DNA from: an uncultured Bacillota bacterium | GTDB lineage: Bacteria > Bacillota > Clostridia > Oscillospirales > Oscillospiraceae | Direction of reading: 5' to 3' | Length of the DNA: 46,418 bases | Assembly (NCBI GenBank): GCA_947073765.1 | Contig: CAMTMZ010000017.1 | Coordinates: forward strand, 1 to 46,418 | Shown here: positions 38,061 through 46,418 of the stretch, piece by piece | How the letters are laid out: each line of letters begins with the position of its first letter | Position numbering within the stretch: position 1 is the stretch's first letter | Notes under the pieces: model-generated | The model's database searches: none | The model's input: the letters and a program-made list of their open reading frames with translations, nothing else | Told to the model about the DNA's origin: nothing | Translations under genes and position numbers: made by a program

Positions 38061-39908
38061 TTATTTGGGTACCGCTACGATAATGCGGATTCGCCCGCCG
38101 GCGGAATAGCCCAAGTTGTCATACCAGCCGGTGAGGGCATAGTCCTCGGCATTTACCTGAGACAGGTCGGTCAGATAATAGCCCTGACCGCCAATGCTGT
38201 CCCGGAGCAGAACCTGGAGGTTTTCAGCGATTTTGTACTCCTTTCCGCCTCCCATGGCGCTGAGGGAGGACAGGCTGTCCAGGCTCACAGAAACCAGCTG
38301 CCGGATGCTCTTCAAGCTGTCCTTCTCATACACCAGCATGACCCCGCCGGTTTTGATGGCGTATTTGGCTCCACCACTGATATTTTGGACCTGGCCGTCC
38401 TGGATATAGGTGTAGCTGACGGAGATGTTCATCTCGCTGGAGTTGTCCTCGATCCCGCTGACATAGACGTAGGGCTGGGTATCACCGGTGACGTCCTGGA
38501 GCACCAGACGGTCGATCTCCCCGGCGGCGTTCAGGGTGTAATACCGGATATCGTCTCCGGACAGATTGCTCCCCGCCAGGCGGGAGGGATAGACGCGGGC
38601 ATAGCCGCCGTTCTCGTCGGTGTCCAGTATCTGCACCCCGGCGGCGAATTTATAATTCCCCAGACCGGTCCCGTCTTTGCTGACCGTCCCCTCCAGCCGC
38701 TTCGTGGACAGACTTTTTACGACTGTCCCGGACTGGGTGGTGGAGACAGTGACCAGCTTTCCGCTGGAAAAAGCCGTACCGCTGTGGTAGAAGGTGCGTA
38801 CCACCCCGTCGGTGCAGGCCACCTGGGTGGTTACCTGGGCAGAGGCGGTGGCGGAGCTGGTGGTAGACGCGGTGGAGGAGGCCTTGGTGCTGGACACCAC
38901 CGAACCGTAGTAGACCGCCTCGTTCTCCAGAGCGCCGATGGCCCGGACCACCTCGCCGTTCATGCCCAGCAGCAGGGTAACCAGGTCCCCCTCCTGGAAG
39001 CTGCCCTGACTGGAGAGCTGCCAGGTGGCCTCGGAGGTACCGAGCTGATAACTCACACCGGCCACAGTAACAGCGGTGGGAGCGGCGGCGCTGGGGGACA
39101 GCCCGGTGAGTGTGCCCGTCACCCGGTCGTGATAAACCCACACCGTGTTCATATTGGCGTTGTAATAATAGACGTCATACTGCTGTACCGCCGACAGGGG
39201 GGAGGCAGTTCCGTTGTAGTACACCGTGCCGGGGGTGAAGGGCAGAGACAGGGAGGAGCTCTCCGCCACATAGGGGCCCTTGGTGTCGGCAGTCACCAGG
39301 GCGGAGTAGTCCACCTGGCCGTTGGTGACGGAGTAACCCAAGGTGGTTCCGTATACTGTCCCGGCGCCGGTCTTGGCAGTGAGGAGGTTGTAGAACAGGT
39401 TTACGCAGTCCTGTCTTGTCAGCTTGGACCCCTGCTTGGCGGATACGTCGTCCAGCAGGCCAAGGGAACTGGCTTTGGACAGTTGGGCGGCAGGGAAAGA
39501 GCCCTTTAATGTGCTGGGGTCGTAGTCCAGCATTTTCAGCAGGGCGGCGCAACCCTCCTCCAGGGAGATGGCCTGTTCGGGGCGGAAGGTGCCGTCCACA
39601 TAGCCGGTCATCCAGCCCTGCTCAATGGCAAGGCGGACATAGCCGCTGGCCCAGTGGTCCCCCTTCAGGTCTTTGTACAGGGAGCTGCCGTAGCCCTCCG
39701 CCGAGTCTTTGTAAATAGATGCGGCCACCAGCATCTGGGCGAACTGAGCCCTTGTGACCTGACTGGTCAGATTGTCGCTTCCACTGAGGATGCCCAGGGC
39801 CTGGACCGCCTCCTCTTTGACGCTGGAACCGGATGCTCCCGTCCCGATGCATAGCAGGGAGAAGGTGAGGCAGAGGGTAAGGGTTGTGGAGAAAATGCGT
39901 TTTTTCAT
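38061..39908 (-). CDS. Secreted S-layer homology (SLH) domain protein
   Basis: A 615-residue exported protein. A signal peptide (MKKRIFSTTLTLCLTFSLLCIGTGASG, hydrophobic core TLTLCLTFSLLCIG) is followed by three SLH repeats: KEEAVQALGILSG..VTRAQFAQML, YKDLKGDHWASGYVRLAIEQGWMTGYVDGTFRPEQAIS (seen by GYVDGTFRPEQAIS), and ASSLGLLDDV..LTRQDCVNLFYNLL. These bind secondary cell-wall polymers. The remaining ~430 residues are beta-rich and Ser/Thr-rich, with a run near 345-365 (STASTTSSATASAQVTTQ). AAGGAG lies 8 bases before ATG 39908; the in-frame TTG 6 bases earlier is not favoured. It ends the efflux operon. Confidence 0.88.
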   Translation of the reverse strand: MKKRIFSTTLTLCLTFSLLCIGTGASGSSVKEEAVQALGILSGSDNLTSQVTRAQFAQMLVAASIYKDSAEGYGSSLYKDLKGDHWASGYVRLAIEQGWMTGYVDGTFRPEQAISLEEGCAALLKMLDYDPSTLKGSFPAAQLSKASSLGLLDDVSAKQGSKLTRQDCVNLFYNLLTAKTGAGTVYGTTLGYSVTNGQVDYSALVTADTKGPYVAESSSLSLPFTPGTVYYNGTASPLSAVQQYDVYYYNANMNTVWVYHDRVTGTLTGLSPSAAAPTAVTVAGVSYQLGTSEATWQLSSQGSFQEGDLVTLLLGMNGEVVRAIGALENEAVYYGSVVSSTKASSTASTTSSATASAQVTTQVACTDGVVRTFYHSGTAFSSGKLVTVSTTQSGTVVKSLSTKRLEGTVSKDGTGLGNYKFAAGVQILDTDENGGYARVYPSRLAGSNLSGDDIRYYTLNAAGEIDRLVLQDVTGDTQPYVYVSGIEDNSSEMNISVSYTYIQDGQVQNISGGAKYAIKTGGVMLVYEKDSLKSIRQLVSVSLDSLSSLSAMGGGKEYKIAENLQVLLRDSIGGQGYYLTDLSQVNAEDYALTGWYDNLGYSAGGRIRIIVAVPK

Positions 39909-39925
39909 GGTCAAAACTCCTTATA

Positions 39926-41112
<1,187 letters not shown>

Positions 41113-41116
<4 letters not shown>

Positions 41117-41856
41117 GTGTCCCCGCCCCCTCTCTGACGCCCCGCGGCCCCGGGGGTAACCACCGCCTCGGGGGCGTCGGCGGGGCCGTCGTACACCACC
41201 CGGCCGTCCTCCAGGCGGATGATCCGCTGGGCCTGGACGGCGATGGAGTTGTCGTGGGTGATGAGGACCACGGTGTGTCCCTGGTCGTGGAGGTCCTGGA
41301 GCATGGCCAGCACCTCCCGGCCGGTGCGGGAGTCCAGGGCGCCGGTGGGTTCGTCGGCCAGAATCACTGCCGGCTTTCCCACCAGGGCCCGGGCGATGGA
41401 CACCCGCTGCTGCTGGCCCCCGGACAGCTCCATGGGCCGGTGCCGCCACTTGTCCCCCAGGCCCACCTGCTCCAGGGCGGTCCGGGCCCGGTCCCGGCGC
41501 TCGGCCCGGGGGACGCCGGCGTACATCAGGGGAATCTCTACATTTTCCAGCAGATTCAGCTTGGGCAGCAGGTTGTACTGCTGAAATATGAAGCCAAGCA
41601 GTTCGTTGCGGATCTCCGCCAGCTGGTTTTTGTTCATCCGGCCCACGTCCTGGCCGTTGAGGAGATAGGTCCCCTCCGAGGGCACGTCCAGACAGCCGAT
41701 GATGTTCATGCAGGTGGACTTCCCCGAGCCGGAGGAGCCCACAATGGCGGTAAATTCCCCGGCTTCAATGGCAAATGAGATGTGGTCGGCGGCAGTGACC
41801 GTGCTGTTCCCCATGTGATAGTACTTGCACACATCCTGAAAGGTAATCAGCGCCAT
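41113..41856 (-). CDS. ABC transporter ATPase (MacB/LolD type)
   Basis: A 247-residue ATPase. Walker A is GSSGSGKST (40-48), the Q-loop is in FIFQQYNLLPKLNLLENV, the signature is LSGGQQQR (144-151), and Walker B is VILADEPTGALDS (164-176). All are intact, and the NLLPKLNLLENVEIPLMYAGV segment is typical of the MacB/LolD class. Its start is 1 base after the adaptor stop and its end overlaps the permease start, so the three genes are tightly coupled. Confidence 0.95.
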
Positions 41857-41857
41857 A

Positions 41858-43579
41858 TCAGGACCCTCCCCGTCTGCCGCCGGGCCCGCCGCCGGACACT
41901 GCGACGTTGGGCATCCCGCCGCCGGGCATGGCTCCGCCCTCGAAGGCCACCCCGCCCATGCCGCCGGGCATTTTCACTATCCCGAAGCCGCCTGAGGAGG
42001 TGGTGGGGATGTAGGCTACCGTGTCCCCCTCCTGGAGGCCGGAGACAATCTCAATGTAGCTGCTGTCGCTGGTCCCAATCTCCACGGGGACGGAGCAGTA
42101 CTCCCCGCCCTCCATGGCCGTGCCGTTGGCGGCGCTGGGGGAATCGGCGGTAACCAGCACGGTGTTCCCCCGGTTCAATGCTCCTGTGGGGATAGCCAGC
42201 ACGCCGCTGGCGCTCTGGAGGGTGATGGCGGCGTCCACATTCATGCCGGGGAGCAGGCCCTCTGTCTCGTCAATGCGGACGGTGACCGGGTAGGTCGTCG
42301 TCCCCCCGGAGGAGGTCCCCGCCACGCTCACCTTGGTCACCACGCCGGTGTATATCTTCCCCTCCACCGCGTCGGCGGTGACGCTCACCTTCTGGCCCGC
42401 CTCAATGTGGGAGATATCCAGCTCGTCCACGCTGAGGGTCATGGTGAGGTAGCTCAGGTCGTAGATGGAGCACAGCACCTTGCCCGCCTCGCTGGTCTCG
42501 CCGGCCTTGTAGTTCTTGTCGATCACCGTTCCCCGGATGGGGGAGGTGATGGTGTAGTTATCCAGCTGGTCATACCGGCTCTCCAGGGACAGCTCCGCGT
42601 TGCGCAGGGAGTCGGCTGCGCTCCGGACGTTGTCCTCAACGCTGTCGCTGGTCAGGGTGAGGATGACGCCCCCCTTATTGACCCAGCTCCCCTCCTGGGC
42701 CCGGAGGTCGGCCACCTGACCGGAGACCTCCGCCGTGATGTTCTCCTCCGCGGCATATTGGAAGGAGGCGCTGCCAGCGCTGGCGCAGCCGTCCACCGTT
42801 ACGGAGCCGGTCTGATTGACGGACAGGGCTCCGGGGTTGGGCACCTCCACCGTCACATAGCGGACGATCATGTTGCCCTCCAGCACCGTGTCCGCCTGAT
42901 CGACCTTGGAGACGGTCCCCTCCAGTGTTTCGAAGGTGCTCTCCAGGGTGACCGAGGCGCTCTGGCCCACATGGAAGCCCTGCGTCTCGTCAGAGAGGAA
43001 GGGGACCTCCAGGGTCATGACGTCGGAGTTGCGCAGGGTGGCGATGGTCTGCCCGGCGGATACCTCGTCCCCCGCTTCCACCTCCAGAGAGAGGACCCGC
43101 CCCGCCTTGGGGGCGGTGATGGACAGCTTCTCCAGGTCCTTGAGCCGGCTGTCGTAGCTACGCTGGGCCTGGTCCAGGGAAATCTGGGCCTGCTCCAGGG
43201 TGCTGGACAGATCGGAGGCGTCGATGGTGTACAGCACCGTCCCCTCCTCCACCTGGTCCCCCTCCTCAAAGTCGGCAGTGAGGATGTTTCCCTCCGCCAG
43301 AGAAGTGACCGAGTAGGAGTTGGCCGCCTCCAGTGAGCCGCTGCCGGTAATCTGCGCGGTGATGTCCCGCCGCTCCACGACGGCAGTGGTATAGGTCAGG
43401 CCAACGGCGGCGGTGGATTGTCCGCCCCCCAGAAAGCGCAGCGCCACAGTCCCAGCCAGCACACAGGCCAGTACCGGGAGTATCACCCGCTTGCGCAGCA
43501 GCTTCTTGACCGAAATTCCCGACTGCCAGCCGGATTTCTCCTGCCCTGGGGCGTCCCGTTTTAATACAGGAAGTTTCAT
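41858..43579 (-). CDS. HlyD/MacA-family efflux adaptor with glycine-rich C terminus
   Basis: A membrane-fusion-type adaptor of 573 residues. It has one N-terminal membrane helix (VILPVLACVLAGTVALRFLG), a first lipoyl-like segment (ITAQITGSGSLEAANSYSV), a helical hairpin (LEQAQISLDQAQRSYDSRLKDLEKL), and a second lipoyl half around ITAPKAGRVLSLEVEAGDEVSAGQ. A second coiled/lipoyl pair follows (RSAADSLRNAELSLESRYDQLDN; ITSPIRGTVIDKNYKAGE), longer than standard MacA. The C terminus is rich in Gly and Met and ends GGPGGRRGGS. It is first in the operon with a MacB-type ATPase and permease. A 17-base hairpin lies upstream. Confidence 0.9.
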   Translation of the reverse strand: MKLPVLKRDAPGQEKSGWQSGISVKKLLRKRVILPVLACVLAGTVALRFLGGGQSTAAVGLTYTTAVVERRDITAQITGSGSLEAANSYSVTSLAEGNILTADFEEGDQVEEGTVLYTIDASDLSSTLEQAQISLDQAQRSYDSRLKDLEKLSITAPKAGRVLSLEVEAGDEVSAGQTIATLRNSDVMTLEVPFLSDETQGFHVGQSASVTLESTFETLEGTVSKVDQADTVLEGNMIVRYVTVEVPNPGALSVNQTGSVTVDGCASAGSASFQYAAEENITAEVSGQVADLRAQEGSWVNKGGVILTLTSDSVEDNVRSAADSLRNAELSLESRYDQLDNYTITSPIRGTVIDKNYKAGETSEAGKVLCSIYDLSYLTMTLSVDELDISHIEAGQKVSVTADAVEGKIYTGVVTKVSVAGTSSGGTTTYPVTVRIDETEGLLPGMNVDAAITLQSASGVLAIPTGALNRGNTVLVTADSPSAANGTAMEGGEYCSVPVEIGTSDSSYIEIVSGLQEGDTVAYIPTTSSGGFGIVKMPGGMGGVAFEGGAMPGGGMPNVAVSGGGPGGRRGGS

Positions 43580-43686
43580 ACCTGAGATCGTCCTTTCTGT
43601 TTCAAACTGATCCCATCCTAACAGGAAAATTTGAACAGTCGGAGGAATAAATCAAAACAAAAGCTAAACAACCGCCAAACATTTTG

Positions 43687-43728
43687 AAACGCCGTCAAAG
43701 AGGGCAGGCCTCTTTGACGGCGTTTTGG
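43687..43728 (-). terminator. Terminator between the two-component genes and the efflux operon
   Basis: Perfect 17-base inverted repeat (arms 43687-43703 and 43709-43725, loop GCAGG) lying 8 bases after the stop of the response regulator gene. T-rich sequence follows on the minus strand. So the regulators and the transporter are probably separate transcripts. Confidence 0.8.
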
Positions 43729-43733
43729 TTCTA

Positions 43734-44423
43734 TTAACGGTTGAGACGGTAACCCGCCCCCCAGACTGTCTCAATTAGCTTGGGGTGGGCGGGGTCGTCC
43801 TCCACCTTGTCCCGGATGCGTCCGATGTGGACGGTGACGGTGGCGCTGTCCCCCACATACTCATATCCCCAGATGGTCTCGAAGAGCTTTTCCTTGGAAA
43901 AGACCACGTTGGGGTGCTCGGCCAGAAACTTTAACAGAGCGAACTCCCGGTTGGGCATTTTAAGCTCCTGGCCGCCTTTCATCACCTTCAAGCTCTGGGG
44001 CAGAATTCGGATGGTTCCCAGGTCGATGACCTCCGGTTCCGCCTGTCCGCCTCCGGTGAGACGGGCGTACCGGCTCAGGTGGGACTTCACCCGAGCCACC
44101 AGCTCCGCGGGGTCGAAAGGCTTAGGGATGTAGTCGTCCGCCCCTAGACCCAGGCCCCGAATTTTGTCCGCCGACTCGGTGCGGGCAGTGACCATGAGGA
44201 TGGGGACATCGATCCGGTCCCGGATGAGGCGGCACACGTCACAGCCATTGCACCCGGGGAGCATCAGGTCCAGCAGTATCAGGGCGTAGCTGCCGTTCAG
44301 CGTCTCGGTGACTGCCTGCTGGCCGTTGTCCACCACAGTTACCTCATACCCCTCCAGCTCCAGATAGTCCCGCTCTAGCATGGCGATCTCCGGGTCGTCC
44401 TCAGCGATCAGCAGCTTGGCCAT
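43734..44423 (-). CDS. OmpR-family response regulator
   Basis: A 229-residue DNA-binding response regulator. The receiver domain has the acidic pair EDD (8-10), phosphoacceptor D52 in LILLDLMLPG, the conserved Thr in LMVTART, and K101 in YIPKPFDP. The C-terminal winged helix (from about 130) has LKMPNREFALLKFLAEHPNVVFSKEKLFETIWG and TVTVHIGRIRDKVEDDP. AGGAGGGGG lies before ATG 44423, and the gene overlaps the 3' end of the kinase gene by 23 bases. In such loci the regulator usually controls the neighbouring ABC transporter, here the HlyD-MacB operon. Confidence 0.95.
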   Translation of the reverse strand: MAKLLIAEDDPEIAMLERDYLELEGYEVTVVDNGQQAVTETLNGSYALILLDLMLPGCNGCDVCRLIRDRIDVPILMVTARTESADKIRGLGLGADDYIPKPFDPAELVARVKSHLSRYARLTGGGQAEPEVIDLGTIRILPQSLKVMKGGQELKMPNREFALLKFLAEHPNVVFSKEKLFETIWGYEYVGDSATVTVHIGRIRDKVEDDPAHPKLIETVWGAGYRLNR

Positions 44424-45645
44424 AGTCCCCCTCCTTTCTGGGAATCGCGATGGTAAAGGCCAATCCACCGTCATTTTCCGCCTGAATTGTCCCGTTGTGG
44501 GCTTCCACAATATGCTTGACGATGTATAGCCCCAGGCCGGTCCCCTCCCCGTTTTTGGAGCTTCGGGCCTGGTCCTCCCGCCAGAACTGCTCGAAGAGGT
44601 GGGGCAGGGATGCCTTCGACACACCCCGGCCATTGTCGGCGAACCGGATACAGATCCAGCCCTCTCGGCCCTCCACAGCCAGGGAGATGGACAGTGCCCC
44701 GGCCCCAGCATAGCGCAGGGCATTGTCCTTCAAATTGTTCAAGACCCGATACATCTGCTCCGGGTCGATCAGAGCTGGGTGGGTCCCCGGAGAGACGGAC
44801 AGCTCGATCCCACCCCCTGTCTGCTCCAGCTCGGCCCCAGCTTCCGCCGCAAAGCGGGAGACAAACTCCCCCAGATCGGTGGGTTCGGGGAAAAGGGGCA
44901 GGTTTCCCGTCTCCATGCGGGAGAAGTAAAACAGCCGCTGGAGGAGCATGTCCATGTCACAGGCTTTGCGGTACGCGATATCCAGATACTGCCGCTGCCG
45001 CTCCGGGGTCTGGGCCACCCCGTCCCGCAGGCCCTTGATATAGCCCTTCACACTGGTGAGGGGGGTGCGCAGGTCGTGGGAAATGCCGGCCACCAGGTCG
45101 GTGCGGGCCTGTTCATAGGCGGCGTTTTTCTTTTGCTCATCCAATAGATGCTCCTGCATCCGGTTAAAGGCGGTGCACACCGAGGAAAATTCATCCCGCC
45201 CCGGGTAGTCAATGGGATGGGTGAAGTCACCCGCCCCGATGCGTCCAGCGGCCCGGGTCAGGGCGTCCACCGGCTGGAGCAGCTTTTTGAGCTGGTAGCG
45301 GGTAAATAGGGTGTTCAGCAGGAGGATTACCACAATGGCCGCCCCGCCGCTGAGGAACAGGGATAGGGTTATGGTCTTTATCCGGGGCCTGGGCCGGCCG
45401 GAGACTGCCGGATGGCTTGGAACAGCGATGCCCACCAGCTCCAGCTCACCCATCCCCCGGTCCAGCCAAACCATTCCCTCCTGGGTGGCGACGTTAATGC
45501 GCATCGCCTGAAACATCTCCTCCGCCTGCCGCTGGTAGTACCGGCCAAGAGCGTGGGTGGCCGCACCGTTTACCGCCAGCATGGCCACCAGCGCCACCAG
45601 AACTGATATGGTGTTATAAAAAAAGAGGTGCCGCCTGATCCGCAT
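44401..45645 (-). CDS. Sensor histidine kinase
   Basis: A 414-residue membrane kinase. Two membrane helices (FFYNTISVLVALVAMLAV, 8-25; ITLSLFLSGGAAIVVILLLNTLF, 92-114) enclose a short extracellular sensor of about 65 residues. A HAMP linker follows, then HisKA with the phosphorylated His in GISHDLRTPLTSVKGYI (H190), and the ATPase domain with N box LNNLKDNALRYAG (N308), G1 DNGRG (338-341) and G2 GEGTGLGLYIV. It is translated just before its response regulator, with which it overlaps. Two-component pairs of this size beside ABC exporters often sense peptides or antibiotics, but no ligand can be named. Confidence 0.94.
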   Translation of the reverse strand: MRIRRHLFFYNTISVLVALVAMLAVNGAATHALGRYYQRQAEEMFQAMRINVATQEGMVWLDRGMGELELVGIAVPSHPAVSGRPRPRIKTITLSLFLSGGAAIVVILLLNTLFTRYQLKKLLQPVDALTRAAGRIGAGDFTHPIDYPGRDEFSSVCTAFNRMQEHLLDEQKKNAAYEQARTDLVAGISHDLRTPLTSVKGYIKGLRDGVAQTPERQRQYLDIAYRKACDMDMLLQRLFYFSRMETGNLPLFPEPTDLGEFVSRFAAEAGAELEQTGGGIELSVSPGTHPALIDPEQMYRVLNNLKDNALRYAGAGALSISLAVEGREGWICIRFADNGRGVSKASLPHLFEQFWREDQARSSKNGEGTGLGLYIVKHIVEAHNGTIQAENDGGLAFTIAIPRKEGDYGQAADR

Positions 45646-45678
45646 AGGGTTCCCTCCTGATGATTTAAATGCACCTCC

Positions 45679-45684
45679 ATTATA
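45679..45684 (-). promoter_or_regulatory. Candidate -10 box of the two-component operon
   Basis: On the minus strand TATAAT lies about 33 bases before the kinase start codon. A matching -35 at 17 bases is poor (CTGATT). A good GGAGGG ribosome binding site follows it. Confidence 0.45.
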
Positions 45685-45847
45685 ATATGAAATTGTAAAT
45701 AAATCAGGGTCGTATTCTAAACATTCTAGAAATTTTCTGTTGGTACAAAATTCTTCCTTGTTTACAGCATAGCAAATTTTGCGCCGGTGCGGGACTTGTA
45801 TTTCGCAGTCCCCTGTGGTAAATTGTTACTTGCAAGGATGGAGGGTA

Positions 45848-45910
45848 ATGATTGCCTATGGTAGCAAATTGTCCATTGACAACGATTTTGCCGGGGACGT
45901 TGTGCTGTAA
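45848..45910 (+). other. Possible 20-residue peptide ORF in a decayed region
   Basis: An ATG with GGAGGG four bases upstream begins MIAYGSKLSIDNDFAGDVVL and stops. The region 45685-46284 otherwise holds no intact gene and many interrupted frames. It could be the start of a lost gene or a short peptide; I recognise neither. Confidence 0.3.
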
Positions 45911-45992
45911 GCAAAGACAGGTGGACTGTTTCAACACTACAAGCGGGATTTTGGAGTGGTAAAGCTCCCGATACGTGCTTCGTAATTTGGGC

Positions 45993-46022
45993 TTGACCCA
46001 CACCGTGACCCACACGCGGAAA
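45993..46022. repeat. Dispersed 30-base repeat, copy 2
   Basis: Matches 27291-27320 at 27 of 30 positions. It lies within about 600 bases of gene-free relic sequence next to the two-component genes. On the minus strand it encodes FRVWVTV, like FRVRVTV in the other copy. Confidence 0.55.
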
Positions 46023-46284
46023 AAAGCGGACGGAAGCAACGGACGGGAAGGAGCCAAAGACCATGCTCCTCCGCAACAGAAAGGGCCCGAAAGTGCTGAA
46101 CAGCAGCACTTCCAAGGCTTCCAATCACTTGGTAAGGACGGAGAGACGGGCCCATGTCGAAATAATACTGTCAAAAACGGGGAAGAATCTTCTGCAAAAC
46201 CCGGATTCTTTTTGCAAATCAGCACTTTTCCTGCCGTTTTCAATTTGGCATTTTTGGCCTGACCACATATCTGCCCACAGACAG

Positions 46285-46324
46285 AAAAATCGGCCCACCT
46301 GGGAATTGTGTCCCTGGTGGGCCG
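46285..46324 (-). terminator. Terminator of the gene cut by the right edge
   Basis: Fourteen-base stem with one mismatch (CGGCCCACCTGGGA / TCCCTGGTGGGCCG), followed on the minus strand by ATTTTTCTG. It lies 12 bases after the stop of the partial minus-strand gene. Confidence 0.75.
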
Positions 46325-46335
46325 TAAATTGGTTG

Positions 46336-46418
46336 TTAAGCCTCGATGCGCAGCTGTTGAAAATCGCCGTTATCCCATGATCCAAGCAATTCCCCAGCGG
46401 TATCCGGGCTCTCAAATC
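46336..46418 (-). CDS. C-terminal end of an unrecognised protein, cut by the window edge
   Basis: The minus-strand frame is open from base 46418 to a stop at 46336-46338 and gives 26 residues ending GSWDNGDFQQLRIEA. The acidic, regular composition and the proper terminator directly behind it indicate a real gene end. I do not recognise the family; most of the gene lies outside the window. Confidence 0.6.
   Translation of the reverse strand, partial: FESPDTAGELLGSWDNGDFQQLRIEA

Noticed and set aside
43734-44723. 329-residue version of the response regulator
   Set aside because: The first 100 residues are the out-of-frame shadow of the kinase ATPase domain; ATG 44423 has a strong ribosome binding site and begins a normal receiver domain.

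Overview
The window reads as chromosome of a GC-rich, spore-forming Firmicute, most like the gut Oscillospiraceae (the Flavonifractor/Intestinimonas/Lawsonibacter kind). This is inferred from gene content and order, not from a marker gene. The frame prs-pth ... spoVB/yabM-like - mazG (yabN) - hup - rqcP (yabO) matches the Bacillus/Clostridium order around spoVC-yabM-yabN-yabO, except that mfd and spoVT are absent and other genes sit in between.

Region 1 (1-6.5 kb): the end of prs and pth, then a tight minus-strand operon. It encodes a degenerate alanine racemase, an ATP-grasp ligase resembling enterococcal D-aspartate ligase, an Asp/Glu racemase, an unrecognised 85-residue protein, and a MurE-like ligase fused to a degenerate acetylglutamate-kinase-like domain. 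This is the best candidate for an undescribed system: a D-amino-acid or peptide-ligation pathway with unusual enzyme architecture.

Region 2 (6.7-14.8 kb): housekeeping genes on the plus strand. These are a zinc-ribbon protein, purine nucleoside phosphorylase, an MTA/SAH-type deaminase, a lipid-linked sugar flippase, MazG, HU (behind a striking nested hairpin), RqcP, and an ApbE / NusG-domain-II / Gx-transporter trio linked to extracytosolic flavin redox.

Region 3 (14.8-27.2 kb): carboxylic-acid metabolism under two LysR regulators. First come RraA-type aldolase, TctCBA tripartite tricarboxylate transporter, a deacetylase-type amidohydrolase and a 2-hydroxyacid dehydrogenase. Then come AbgT, an M20 peptidase and LysR, which resemble an Abg-type system, and malic enzyme. 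Palindromes of the LysR T-N11-A type sit about 60 bases upstream of both plus-strand promoters.

Region 4 (27.2-31.8 kb): a branched-chain 2-oxoacid:ferredoxin oxidoreductase operon with a P-loop ATPase at its head. It is followed by wreckage of a butyryl/4-hydroxybutyrate CoA-transferase gene and of a DUF2200 gene.

Region 5 (32-35.3 kb): three tandem collagen-like genes with BclA-type layout, probably spore-surface filaments, and a fragment of an IS66 transposase.

Region 6 (35.5-46.4 kb), all on the minus strand: an ECF sigma factor with a membrane-anchored partner; decayed mobile-element sequence; and an operon of SLH protein, MacB-type permease, ATPase and HlyD-type adaptor beside a two-component system. 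The end of one more gene is cut by the window edge. Related short sequences at 27.3, 37.6 and 46.0 kb look like relics of the same kind of element. I saw no tRNA, rRNA or CRISPR array.
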